NCBI RefSeq assembly: GCF_011090165.1
Contig: NZ_JAADJT010000011.1
Coordinates: 186,001 to 250,000 of the forward strand
Direction of reading: 5' to 3'
From: Duganella aceris
GTDB taxonomy: Bacteria; Pseudomonadota; Gammaproteobacteria; Burkholderiales; Burkholderiaceae_D
Length of the DNA stretch: 64,000 bases
A program made the translations under genes and the position numbers. Shown one piece after another: positions 7,698 through 16,150 of the stretch (its first letter is position 1; each line of letters begins with the position of its first letter). A model generated the notes under the pieces. That model searched no databases and was not told where the DNA came from. It saw only the letters and a program-made list of their open reading frames with translations.

Positions 7698-8653
7698 TCA
7701 GGCTTGGGGCAAGCAGCCCAAGCCTTCCAGCGTGCGGCGGACCGCCTCGTCCAAGGGCGTGTGCGGTTCGCTGCCCAGTGTCGCCAGCAGATGCGCGTTC
7801 GACATGCGGATCGGATGGCGCCACAGATAGCGCATCTCGCGCAGCTCGCGGAACACCGGGACGAATGGCGCTGCCAATGTCGTCAGCCCCATGGGAAGGC
7901 ACGCGACTTCAGCCCCGGCCTGCCGGCGGCGCGCGCGATGGAGGCGGCCATCCGCAGGCCATCCTCATCCCAGTGTCCATCCATGTGATAACAGGCGAAC
8001 GCCGGCAGCGCATCGCCACGCTCGACCAATCGCAGCATGGTTTCAGCGACATCCGGAAGATAGGCCCATTGGTGGCCGACACCTGGCGTGGACGGATTGC
8101 TGATCGAGCCGACCGGCGCGCCCGGCTTGACCAGTCCTTGCGCGAACCAGTTGTTGCCAGCCTTCGGACCGAAGAAATCACCCGCACGCACGATCAACGA
8201 CCGCACGCCCTCGCCAGCCGCCGCCTTCAACCGCGCCTCCAGCTCGACGCGGATCGCGCCCTTGCGCGTTTCCGGACGCTGCGGCGAGTCTTCGCGCAGA
8301 TGTGGAAAAGCGTCCTGCCCATAGTTGTAGACGGTCCCCGGTAACAGGATGCGGGCGCCGCTGGCACGGGCGGCGGCCACTGTGTTGTCCAGCATCGGCA
8401 GCACCAGGGTGCGCCAGTTGCGGTAACCCGGCGGATTGACGGCATGGACGATCAACTGCACACCCTGCGCCGCCTCCACCACATCGTCGCGCTGCATCGC
8501 ATCGCCCGACAGCCACTGCACACCGTCGCCGTGCCGCGCCACCTTCTCCGGCGAGCGATGCAGCGCCTTCACCGTCCAACCGCGCGCCACCAGCAAGCGC
8601 GCCACCTCGCCGCCTATACCGCCGGTCGCTCCCAGAACCAATGCCTGCTTCAT
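7698..8653 (-). pseudogene. NAD(P)-dependent epimerase/SDR, frameshifted near 7887-7890
   Basis: Residues 1-256 (8653 down to 7883) form an atypical extended SDR. They include the Rossmann motif LGATGGIGGEVARLL, a Tyr-containing VYNYGQD segment and the C-terminal KSRAFPWG. The frame then stops. The next 60 or so codons in another frame (from 7892; LTTLAAPFVPVFRELREMRY, ending GLGCLPQA) are the normal C-terminus of this family. One extra C in the run of four at 7887-7890 (G on the coding strand) would join them as FPWGLTTL. So this is a one-base deletion in a homopolymer: a real mutation or a sequencing error. The gene is divergent from a LysR regulator with a palindrome between, a standard regulator-target pair. 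Confidence 0.75.
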
Positions 8654-8724
8654 GTCGTACTCCTTCTCCGTTTCGATGCAGACAGTGTCGCTTCACCTGA
8701 CCTAAAAGAAAATTACCTAAACCG

Positions 8725-8739
8725 GTATAGTCCCTATAC
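8725..8739. promoter_or_regulatory. perfect 15-bp palindrome, candidate LysR operator
   Basis: GTATAG-TCC-CTATAC is a perfect inverted repeat in the region between the SDR gene and the divergent LysR gene, eight bases before the LysR ATG. It contains the T-N11-A spacing expected of LysR-type binding sites. Its position suggests autorepression and control of the SDR gene. Confidence 0.55.
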
Positions 8740-8747
8740 AATTTTGC

Positions 8748-9656
8748 ATGAACTCTACTGAACCGAACTGGGATCTGTACCGGTCCTTCCTCGCCGTACT
8801 GCGCGAAGGCTCGCTGTCGGGCGCCGCGCGGACGTTGGGCCTGACGCAGCCGACCGTCGGCCGCCACATCGACGCGCTGGAACAGTCGCTTGGTCTGTCG
8901 CTGTTCACACGATCGCAATCGGGCTTTATCGCAACCGACGCCGGCTGCGCGCTGCAAGGGCATGCGGAGGCCCTGGCTTCCGCCTCGACGGCGCTACTGC
9001 GCGCCGCGTCCGGCATAGGACGTGGCGAAAACGCAGAGATACAGGGCACGGTCCGGATAACCGCCAGTGAAGTCGTCAGCGTCGAGGTACTGCCGGCGAT
9101 GCTGGTTCAACTGCGCGCCAAACATCCCGGCATCACGATCGAGCTGGATGTCTCCAACCGCATAGAAAATTTATTGCGGCGCGACGCCGACATCGCCGTG
9201 CGCATGCAGCGGCCGGAGCAGGACGTGCTGGTAGCACGCCGTGTCGGCAATATCGATCTTGGATTTCACGCGAGGAGGGATTATCTGGAACGGCACGGCA
9301 CGCCGCGCACATGGGAAGAACTGGGGAGTCATGCGCTGATCGGCATCGACCGCCAGACCGCCTTCACCCGCAAACTGCAACCGTTGATGGCCGGCCTTTC
9401 CGGCGGGACCTACGCGCTGCGGAGCGACAGCGACCTGTTACATCTGGCCTCAATCCGCGCCGGTCTGGGTATCGGCATCTGCCAGGTGCGACTGGCGCAG
9501 CGCGATGCGCGACTTGTGCGGGTGGCGCCCGACCTGCTGACCATCTCGTTGGATACCTGGCTCGCCATGCACGAAAACCTGCGCGGCAATCCAGCCTGCG
9601 CCGCCGTCTACGCCGCACTGGGCGACGCGCTGGCGGGCTATATCAACGGGTGCTAG
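8748..9656 (+). CDS. LysR-family transcriptional regulator
   Basis: The 302-residue protein has the LysR helix-turn-helix at residues 8-66 (YRSFLAVLREGSLSGAARTL, then LTQPTVGRHIDALEQSLGL). A periplasmic-binding-protein-like effector domain follows from about residue 95 (VRITASEVVSVEVLP, ITIELDVSNRIENLLRRDAD). The LRRDADIAVRM signature is common in LysR regulators of SDR and glutathione-transferase-type enzymes. It is divergent from the frameshifted SDR gene across a 94-base gap holding a perfect palindrome, so that gene is the likely target. The 3' end overlaps the convergent DUF4124 gene by 14 bases. The inducer is unknown. Confidence 0.9.
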   Translation: MNSTEPNWDLYRSFLAVLREGSLSGAARTLGLTQPTVGRHIDALEQSLGLSLFTRSQSGFIATDAGCALQGHAEALASASTALLRAASGIGRGENAEIQGTVRITASEVVSVEVLPAMLVQLRAKHPGITIELDVSNRIENLLRRDADIAVRMQRPEQDVLVARRVGNIDLGFHARRDYLERHGTPRTWEELGSHALIGIDRQTAFTRKLQPLMAGLSGGTYALRSDSDLLHLASIRAGLGIGICQVRLAQRDARLVRVAPDLLTISLDTWLAMHENLRGNPACAAVYAALGDALAGYINGC

Positions 9657-10035
9657 CGAGGCGGCGTTGCTTGTGCATTTCGTCCTGCATCTGCAAATTC
9701 ATTCGCGCGGTTTGCAACGTGCCGGCATCGACGCTGATGGCCTTGCGCTGCAAAGGACGCGGCAGATCGGCCCAACGGCTGCGCGGCGCCTGCACCGCTG
9801 GCTGGCGCGCGCCGGGTGCGATCCGTTCGACGCCGGTGTTGATGATGACGCCGGCCGCAGGACTGTCGCTGACGGTCGGATCGACCAGGCGGCTATCTTG
9901 GGGACAAGGGGCATCGGTCAACAGCAGCTCGCCATTTTGATCGACGCAGCGATTTACGGTCGCGCCGGCGCAGGTGCTGATGGCGAGCAAAGCGGTGCAG
10001 AGCAACAGCCTGGTGTTTTTAAAAGTGATGTTCAT
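9643..10035 (-). CDS. DUF4124-domain periplasmic protein
   Basis: The 130-residue protein has an N-terminal signal peptide (residues 1-25, ending STCAGA). A short DUF4124-like domain follows (VNRCVDQNGELLLTDAPC) with two cysteines that could form a disulfide, then a basic, glutamine-rich tail (about residues 75-130). DUF4124 proteins are small secreted or periplasmic proteins of unknown function, common in Burkholderiales. It stands alone, convergent with the LysR gene, overlapping it by 14 bases. A promoter is expected in the 170-base gap to the divergent DUF481 gene, but I could not define one. Confidence 0.75.
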   Translation of the reverse strand: MNITFKNTRLLLCTALLAISTCAGATVNRCVDQNGELLLTDAPCPQDSRLVDPTVSDSPAAGVIINTGVERIAPGARQPAVQAPRSRWADLPRPLQRKAISVDAGTLQTARMNLQMQDEMHKQRRLASTR

Positions 10036-10207
10036 GATGGTGCCCCTTTGACAATGTAGCCATCATCCTCCGGACTCGCGGCGTTTTCTGTGCGCGCCCA
10101 CACGCAGCCGAAAATCCGGGCGTGCGCCGGTTTGGTGCGTCGTCGGTTACAATATCGCCTTGTTCCGTATCGCGATCTCGCGATGCCGTTACGCGGCATC
10201 GCCATCC

Positions 10208-10966
10208 ATGCCTATGAAATCCATCTTCACCATCCCAGCCCTCGCGCTGGCTCTGGCCCACGGCTACGCCTGCGCCGACTCCATCGACAACACCAAGCAA
10301 GGCTGGAACACCTCCGCCGAATTGGGCGCCATCTCCACCTCGGGCAATACCGTCGGTACTTCCGTCACCGGCAAGATCGACTCCCGGCAGGAACTGCCGG
10401 ACTTCAGCAACGAATACATCCTGGCCGGCTACTTCAAGGACGAACAGGTCACCAACGACGACGGGGAAAAAGTGCGCGAGCGTTCCGCGCAGCGCTATTC
10501 GCTGTCCGCCAAGACCGCATACAAGCTGCTCCAGGATCACGACAAACTGTTCGCGTTGGCCACGCACGTCGACGACAGATTCGGCGCCTACACCCGCTAC
10601 TCCACCATCGGCGTCGGTTACGGCACCCAGACCTACCAGTCGGACACCCATACGCTGGACGTGGAAATCGGTCCGGGCTACTTCCGCGGGGCCAACTCCA
10701 CCGGCGAGATCGAGAACGGCCTGATCGTGCGCGGCGCGGCCAACCTGAAATGGAAACTGAGCGACAACGCGCAGTTCAGCCAGAACCTCAGCGTCGAACG
10801 CGGCACCTCGAACACCCACTCGCTGGCGGAAACGGCGCTGCGCACCAAGATCAACAGCACCATGCAGATGAAGGCCGCCTTCAGCGTACGTAACGACACC
10901 AACGTCCCTGAAGATAAAAAGAACACCGACACGCAGACGTCGGTGACGCTGGTCTATTCCTTCTGA
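10208..10966 (+). CDS. DUF481 outer-membrane beta-barrel protein (YdiY-like)
   Basis: The 252-residue protein starts MPMKSIFTIPALALALAHG; the ATG at 10214 is an equally good start and gives a cleaner signal peptide ending YACA. The mature part has the DUF481 pattern: GWNTSAELGAISTSGNTVGT, then amphipathic antiparallel strands alternating with polar turns. It ends in SVTLVYSF, with the terminal aromatic residue expected by the outer-membrane assembly machinery. DUF481 proteins such as E. coli YdiY are salt- or acid-responsive barrels of unknown function. It lies 32 bases before purT with no terminator between, so partial co-transcription is possible. Confidence 0.82.
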   Translation: MPMKSIFTIPALALALAHGYACADSIDNTKQGWNTSAELGAISTSGNTVGTSVTGKIDSRQELPDFSNEYILAGYFKDEQVTNDDGEKVRERSAQRYSLSAKTAYKLLQDHDKLFALATHVDDRFGAYTRYSTIGVGYGTQTYQSDTHTLDVEIGPGYFRGANSTGEIENGLIVRGAANLKWKLSDNAQFSQNLSVERGTSNTHSLAETALRTKINSTMQMKAAFSVRNDTNVPEDKKNTDTQTSVTLVYSF

Positions 10967-10998
10967 CGGACTTCTCCACTTCTCTTTTCAACCCATCC

Positions 10999-12210
10999 AT
11001 GAACACTCCACGCACCCTCGGCACCCCGCTGTCTCCAAGCGCCACCAAAGTCATGCTGCTCGGCTCCGGCGAATTGGGCAAGGAAGTCATCATCTCGTTG
11101 CAGCGTCTCGGCGTGGAAGTGATCGCCGTCGACCGCTATCCGAACGCGCCGGGTCATCAGGTCGCGCACCGCTCGCACGTCATCAACATGACCGACGGCG
11201 CCGCGCTGGCGGCATTGATCGAGCAGGAACAGCCGGATCTGGTGGTGCCGGAGATCGAAGCCATCGCCACCGACACGCTGGCCGAACTGGAAAAGGCCGG
11301 CAAGATCACCTGCATTCCGACCGCCCGCGCCACCCAGCTGACCATGAACCGCGAAGGCATCCGTTGCCTGGCCGCCGAGACGCTCGGCCTGGCGACGTCG
11401 CCGTACCGCTTCGCCAGCAGCCTGGCGGAACTGGAGGCGGCCACCGCCGCCATCGGCTTCCCTTGCGTGATCAAGCCTGTCATGTCCTCGTCGGGCAAGG
11501 GCCAGTCCAAGATCGACAGCGCCGCCGAAGTCAAGGCCGCGTGGGATTATGCGGCCGCCGGCAGCCGCGTCGATTCTGGTCGCGTCATCGTCGAGGGCTT
11601 CATCGATTTCGACTACGAAATCACGTTGCTGACGGTGCGCTCGATCGGCGCCGACGGCCAGGTGGTGACGCAGTTCTGCGATCCGATCGGCCACGTACAG
11701 GTGCAAGGCGACTACGTCGAATCGTGGCAGCCGTGCCGCATGGATCCGTTGGCGCTGGAACGCGCGCGCGATATCGCGGGCAAAGTCACCGGCGACCTGG
11801 GTGGTCTGGGCCTGTTCGGCGTCGAGCTGTTCGTCAAGAACGATATGGTCTGGTTCTCGGAAGTCAGCCCGCGCCCGCACGACACCGGGATGGTGACGAT
11901 GGCGACCCAGGTGCAGAGCGAGTTCGAACTGCACGCCAAGGCCATTCTCGGCCTGCCGGTCAATGTCGCCCTGAAGACGCCCGGCGCATCGGCGGTCATC
12001 TACGGCCAGCATGAAGCGCACGGCATCGCCTTTGAAGGCGTGGCCGAAGCGCTGCGCGTGCCCGGCAGCGACATCCGCTTGTTCGGCAAACCGGAGTCGT
12101 TCGCGCGCCGCCGTATGGGCGTGGCACTTGCCACCGCCGACGATGTCGACACCGCGCGCGCCCGCGCCAAGGAAGCGGCCTCCAAGGTCAAGCCGGTGGT
12201 CGTCAAATAG
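10999..12210 (+). CDS. purT: formate-dependent GAR transformylase PurT
   Basis: The 403-residue enzyme makes formylglycinamide ribonucleotide from GAR, formate and ATP in the third step of purine synthesis, without a folate cofactor. It is an ATP-grasp protein. The N-terminal pre-ATP-grasp part has VMLLGSGELGKEVIISLQRL (substrate-binding). The central part has IGFPCVIKPVMSSSGKGQS (nucleotide loop), the metal-binding LFGVELFVKNDMVWFSEVSP segment, and RPHDTGMVTMATQ. It is full length for the family (about 390-400 residues). It is convergent with the LytTR regulator, whose stop is 30 bases away; a weak GC hairpin there lacks a T tract. Confidence 0.96.
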   Translation: MNTPRTLGTPLSPSATKVMLLGSGELGKEVIISLQRLGVEVIAVDRYPNAPGHQVAHRSHVINMTDGAALAALIEQEQPDLVVPEIEAIATDTLAELEKAGKITCIPTARATQLTMNREGIRCLAAETLGLATSPYRFASSLAELEAATAAIGFPCVIKPVMSSSGKGQSKIDSAAEVKAAWDYAAAGSRVDSGRVIVEGFIDFDYEITLLTVRSIGADGQVVTQFCDPIGHVQVQGDYVESWQPCRMDPLALERARDIAGKVTGDLGGLGLFGVELFVKNDMVWFSEVSPRPHDTGMVTMATQVQSEFELHAKAILGLPVNVALKTPGASAVIYGQHEAHGIAFEGVAEALRVPGSDIRLFGKPESFARRRMGVALATADDVDTARARAKEAASKVKPVVVK

Positions 12211-12240
12211 TTGCTTGTCGGCCCGCCGGCATGGGGGCCG

Positions 12241-13062
12241 CTACATCTGCCGGAACAAATCCACGTAATTACGGCTGACCACCAGCTGTTCTGGTCGGCC
12301 CTTGAGCTGCACCATCAAACGGCCACGAAAGTCCTGACGCGTGCCCGCCACATGACGCGCCGCGACGATCACGCTGCGGTGTATCTGCCAGAACTTCTGC
12401 TCGTCCAGCTGCTCGCGCAGCTTGCTCAAGGGCGTGCGTATCAAGCTCTCCCCATCCGCCAGGAACACGCTGGTGTACTTGTCGTTGCTTTGGAAGTAGA
12501 TCACTTCGTCGATCGATATCAGGCGGGTCTGGTCGCCCTGCGCGGCGCGGATCCACTGCAGCGGCGCGGCGGCCGGCACGGGCGCGGGCGTCGCCACCGC
12601 CAGTTGCGCCAGCAAGGCCTGCAAGCTCGCAGCCGGCGCCGCAGTGGTCCTGGTCTTCAGCTTGGCGACCGTCTTTTCCAAACGCTCCAGACTCGCCGGC
12701 TTGAGCAGGTAGTCCACCGCGGATTGCTCGAAGGCCTCGACCGCATATTGGTCATAGGCCGTAACGAACACGATCAGCGGCGGCTTGGGTCCGGAGGCAA
12801 GGCGCGCCGCCACATCCAGCCCGGTCAGGCCGGGCATGCGGATATCGAGGAAGGCCACATCCGGCGCTTCCTCGTCGATCAGGCGCAGCGCCTCCAGGCC
12901 GTTGGCGGCATGGGCGACCACGCGCAATTCCGGCCAGACCGTCTTCAGTTGGCTTTCCAGGTAATCGCGCAGATGGGCTTCGTCGTCTGCGATCAGGGCG
13001 CGGATGGTATTGATGTCGGACTCGCGTTCAAAGGCAGCATCAGGCGAACCGTCATGCCGCAA
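12241..13062 (-). CDS. LytTR-family response regulator
   Basis: The 273-residue protein has a receiver domain (residues 19-140; acidic pair in LIADDEAHLRDYLES, phospho-acceptor Asp73 in FLDIRMPG, Thr in FVTAYDQY, Lys in YLLKPAS). An alanine/proline linker follows, then a C-terminal LytTR DNA-binding domain (about 168-273; IDEVIYFQSNDKYTSVFL and FWQIHRSVIVAARHV). LytTR domains bind direct repeats upstream of target promoters. The start at 13062 overlaps the histidine kinase gene by 70 bases; I see no other in-frame start before the receiver domain. It is the last gene of the DUF2141, carotenoid oxygenase, kinase, regulator operon, so the cognate kinase is clear. Targets are unknown. Confidence 0.92.
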   Translation of the reverse strand: MRHDGSPDAAFERESDINTIRALIADDEAHLRDYLESQLKTVWPELRVVAHAANGLEALRLIDEEAPDVAFLDIRMPGLTGLDVAARLASGPKPPLIVFVTAYDQYAVEAFEQSAVDYLLKPASLERLEKTVAKLKTRTTAAPAASLQALLAQLAVATPAPVPAAAPLQWIRAAQGDQTRLISIDEVIYFQSNDKYTSVFLADGESLIRTPLSKLREQLDEQKFWQIHRSVIVAARHVAGTRQDFRGRLMVQLKGRPEQLVVSRNYVDLFRQM

Positions 13063-14180
13063 GGTTGATTTTCCAATAATTCTACCCGAGCCTGGCCCGC
13101 ATACAAACTACCCAGGCGCTCGCGCAGATTACTCAGCCCGACGCCGCCGCCGGGTTTGGCCGGCGCCGACTCGTTCAGGCCCGCGCCGGTATCGCTGACC
13201 TGCACGCACAGGTGCGCACCTTCGGCCCGCGCGCTGACGATGATCTCTCCGCCCTCCACTTTCGGATCCAGGCCGTGCGCGATCGCATTCTCCACCAACG
13301 GCTGCAGCAGCATCGGCGCGATGCCGAACCGGCGCAACTCGTCCGGCACGTCGATGCGGTAGCGCAGGCGCTCGCCCATGCGCACCGCCAGCACATCGAG
13401 ATAGGCCGCGATCAGCTTCGTTTCCGACCCGAGCGTCGCTTGCTCGCTGCGGCTGGCCGCCAGGCTGGCGCGAAGATAGTCGATAAAGCGCTCAAGCATG
13501 TGCTGCGCCTGCCCCGGCTCCGGTCCGATCAGACTCACCACATTGGCCAGCGTGTTGTAGAGGAAGTGCGGCTCGATTTGCGCCTGCAAGGCTTTCAAGC
13601 GCGCCTCGGCCAGCAAGCGCGCGCTGGATGCGGCGAATTCCTTCTGCCGCGCCTCTTCCAGCGCGCGGGCGTTGCGGCGCTCGGCGGCGCTGCGCACCAT
13701 ATAAAGCAACACCGCGACGCCCGCCGCGATGGTCAGGCATTCCACCAGCACACCGCGATTCGACAGCAGCTTGATCGGATCCACGCCGCTCCACAACAGA
13801 TTGCCGACGCCGACGCCGAACAACACGCTGAACGCCATCAAGACCATGCTGAACATCAGCCGGGGCAAACCACTGGCGCGGCGCGGCCAGCCGTGCAGCA
13901 CCCGGTTCGACGCCACGGAGCCGGCGTGGATCATCGCGCCGATCAGATTGGACATCAGCAGCATCGGCAGCAGGTGTTCCACCACCGTGCCGTCGCGGCG
14001 GAACAGCAGCATTTCGACGGCGGTCAGCACCACGCCCATGCCGCTGCTCCAGATCACGGTGTATAGCAGGTTGCGCCGCCGCGAGGTGGGCCAGCGGCGG
14101 AACAGCGGAATCAGCTCCAGCGGGTGCGCCAACGGCGGGGTTTTACAGTCTTGAGTCATGCGCCTGCCTATTTTGTTCAT
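12993..14180 (-). CDS. LytS/YehU-type sensor histidine kinase
   Basis: The 395-residue kinase has about four N-terminal transmembrane segments (residues 35-165; TVIWSSGMGVVLTAVEMLLF, MLLMSNLIGAMIH, SMVLMAFSVLFGVGVGNL, LTIAAGVAVLLYMV). A coiled linker and a His_kinase domain follow, with phospho-acceptor His near 203 in LQAQIEPHFLYNTLANVVSL. The ATP-binding domain has PLVENAIAHGLDP and VSDTGAGLNES. No separate sensor domain is present, so the membrane part probably senses directly. Its ATG overlaps the carotenoid-oxygenase stop as ATGA, which fixes the start. A small lipophilic molecule such as an apocarotenoid is a reasonable guess for the signal from context only. Confidence 0.92.
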   Translation of the reverse strand: MNKIGRRMTQDCKTPPLAHPLELIPLFRRWPTSRRRNLLYTVIWSSGMGVVLTAVEMLLFRRDGTVVEHLLPMLLMSNLIGAMIHAGSVASNRVLHGWPRRASGLPRLMFSMVLMAFSVLFGVGVGNLLWSGVDPIKLLSNRGVLVECLTIAAGVAVLLYMVRSAAERRNARALEEARQKEFAASSARLLAEARLKALQAQIEPHFLYNTLANVVSLIGPEPGQAQHMLERFIDYLRASLAASRSEQATLGSETKLIAAYLDVLAVRMGERLRYRIDVPDELRRFGIAPMLLQPLVENAIAHGLDPKVEGGEIIVSARAEGAHLCVQVSDTGAGLNESAPAKPGGGVGLSNLRERLGSLYAGQARVELLENQPCGMTVRLMLPLNASPTSIPSAP

Positions 14181-15649
14181 GCCGCCAGAAAGTTACCATG
14201 AAAGCAAACCGGCGCGCGATAAGATAGTCGCGCCAGCGCTCTCGGGCCGGCGGCGATGTTGTGCGCATCGAACACCGTCAGCACGGTCTGGCCGCGCCTG
14301 GTGTCCTGCGCCGCGCCAACCAGGTAGCCATCGGCTTCCGAACGCGCGCCGCGTCGCGGCACCAGTACATGCTCCTCGACCTGCCAGCCAGGACCGAAGC
14401 TGTAACTGTCGGCCTTGCCGCTGTCGGTATCGATCAGGTTCACCGTGCTGAGGATCAGATCGGTGCCTCCCGCCGCACCCAGCACCACCAGCTTGCGGTG
14501 GCGGGCCGACACCACCTGTGGCGCGACGCGGGGAAATTCGCTGACGCCGAACAGCCGCGCCTCGCGCGCTGTACCGGTCGCGTAATCCAGCGTGATCTGT
14601 ACTGTATTGCTCCGGTTTTCACGCAGTCCGCGCATCTCGCCATGCATTGGCAAGCCGGGATCGGGCAGCACATCGCCTTCGTGCAGCACCGCGTCCAGCC
14701 TTGTGCAGGCGCCGTCTTCGAATGCGTTCCCAAGATGGAACACGGAGCGCGCCGGCAATTCGAACACCTGGCGCAGCGCCAGCGTATCCTTGGCGATCAC
14801 CACCGCCCGCAGCGGACGGTCGCCGCCGGCCCAGCGCATGCTTTCGGCCAGGCTGCCGGCGCCGGGCTGCATGTCGTAAGGCGGCAGCAGGAAAATCAGA
14901 TGCCGCGCGCTGACGACGAAGTCGTGCACCATGTTCAGTTGCGGCACCGGGACCATCGCCATGCGCGTGACTTCGCCGGCGGCGTTCAGGCGATAAATCG
15001 CCAACTGGTCGCCGCCCGGCGCGTTGCCGAAGTTCCAAAGGCCGCCATCCGGGTCCAACTTGGGATGCGCCGAAAACGGCATCGCCTTCAAATCCGGCCG
15101 CCAGGCCTTGACGCCGCGCGTGGCCAGCGTTACCGGATCGAGCTCGGTCGCCGAACCGCCCTCCCACAGCGCGTACACCGCGCCGTTGAACGGCAGCAGA
15201 TTGGTGTTGGCGGTGTTGACGCTGTCGTTGCTCTTGACGCCCCTGCGGTTGATCGCCGTGCCGAAGGCGGGGAACAGGAATTGCCCCGCCCTGCTCTCCT
15301 CGGTGAATTTTTGCGTGGCGACGAAACGGCCGCGATGCGACACCTTGCCGCCGGCGATATGCCAGCGCTGCGCAAAGCCGTCGCCGTCGAACCAGTGGTG
15401 ATAGCGTTCGCCGCCCAGTTCGAAGCGGCCCGGCCCGTTGCGATAGAAGACACCGTTTAGATCCGACGGCAGGCTGCCGCCTATCGCGGCCTCGCCCGAA
15501 AGTTCGCCCACGGTGTCGGCATACACGGACAAACGCGGATCGCGCTCCAGCGCGGCGTGAAAGCGGCGTTGCGTCTCGCTGTCGGCCAGCGCCGGAGCGG
15601 AGACCAGGCCAAGCGCGGCGAGACTGATGAATTGACGACGGCTGCTCAT
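14177..15649 (-). CDS. carotenoid oxygenase (RPE65/CCD family)
   Basis: The 490-residue enzyme belongs to the Fe(II) carotenoid cleavage dioxygenase family, which splits carotenoid or stilbene double bonds with O2. The four iron-ligating histidines are visible in SAHPKLD, NMVHDFVVS, SVFHLGNAFEDG and the C-terminal VCFHGNF. The family motif NGVFYRNGPGRFE near residue 65 and the glutamate in HGEMRGLRENR are also present. The N-terminus (MSSRRQFISLAALGLVSAPA) looks like a twin-arginine signal, so the enzyme is probably exported folded. The ATG at 15649 has GAGGGGAG five bases upstream, better than the TTG at 15664. It follows DUF2141 by 11 bases and overlaps the LytS-type kinase start. The substrate is not readable. 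Confidence 0.9.
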   Translation of the reverse strand: MSSRRQFISLAALGLVSAPALADSETQRRFHAALERDPRLSVYADTVGELSGEAAIGGSLPSDLNGVFYRNGPGRFELGGERYHHWFDGDGFAQRWHIAGGKVSHRGRFVATQKFTEESRAGQFLFPAFGTAINRRGVKSNDSVNTANTNLLPFNGAVYALWEGGSATELDPVTLATRGVKAWRPDLKAMPFSAHPKLDPDGGLWNFGNAPGGDQLAIYRLNAAGEVTRMAMVPVPQLNMVHDFVVSARHLIFLLPPYDMQPGAGSLAESMRWAGGDRPLRAVVIAKDTLALRQVFELPARSVFHLGNAFEDGACTRLDAVLHEGDVLPDPGLPMHGEMRGLRENRSNTVQITLDYATGTAREARLFGVSEFPRVAPQVVSARHRKLVVLGAAGGTDLILSTVNLIDTDSGKADSYSFGPGWQVEEHVLVPRRGARSEADGYLVGAAQDTRRGQTVLTVFDAHNIAAGPRALARLSYRAPVCFHGNFLAA

Positions 15650-15660
15650 GCTCGCTCCCC

Positions 15661-16071
15661 TCAACGCAGGTTGACGGCGTTGGTGGCGCCGCCGGGGGGC
15701 AGCGCGAAGCGCGCCTGTTCGAACTCGGGAGGTCCGCGCTTGCCGGCCGCGTTGTTGCTGAAGGCGTAGTCCTCGCTCGGCATGCCGAGCAGGTTGCGAT
15801 CCAGCTTGCCGTTGCCGTTGGCGTCATGATAGACCGCGAAGGCGTAATCGCCCGGCGGCAGGTCCTTGATCCGCAGCTGCATGGCGCCGGCCGTCGCCGG
15901 CGCCGACTGCGCGCGCAGCGGCTTCCCTCGGAAGCTGTCGGCGCTGTCGTACAGCGCGACCAGGATCTGGCCTTCGGCGCTGGAGACGCCGTCGATGGCG
16001 ATGGTGAGTTCGGCGGCGCCGGCCGGCGACAGGGCGGCGGCGATGAGTGCTGCGGCAATCAACTTGGACAT
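15661..16071 (-). CDS. DUF2141-domain periplasmic protein
   Basis: The 136-residue protein has a signal peptide (MSKLIAAALIAAALSPAGAA) and a DUF2141 beta-sandwich: GQILVALYDSADSFRGKPLR, then LPPGDYAFAVYHDANGNGKL, and the C-terminal EDYAFSNNAAGKRGPPEFE. The DANGNGKLD segment resembles a calcium-binding loop. The ATG at 16071 has GGAG upstream and opens the signal peptide; the longer in-frame extension has no such character. DUF2141 function is unknown. The 11-base gap to the carotenoid oxygenase makes it the first gene of the four-gene operon. Confidence 0.85.
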   Translation of the reverse strand: MSKLIAAALIAAALSPAGAAELTIAIDGVSSAEGQILVALYDSADSFRGKPLRAQSAPATAGAMQLRIKDLPPGDYAFAVYHDANGNGKLDRNLLGMPSEDYAFSNNAAGKRGPPEFEQARFALPPGGATNAVNLR

Positions 16072-16150
16072 ATTCTGCTCCGGTGAGTGAGGTGTGAGCT
16101 CACTGTATCCGGGCCTGCGGCGCAAGCGTGGGCGCTGCGACGAAACGCGG

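Noticed and set aside
12219..12241. GC hairpin between purT and the LytTR gene
   Set aside because: A stem of six with an 11-base loop and no T tract does not support a rho-independent terminator.
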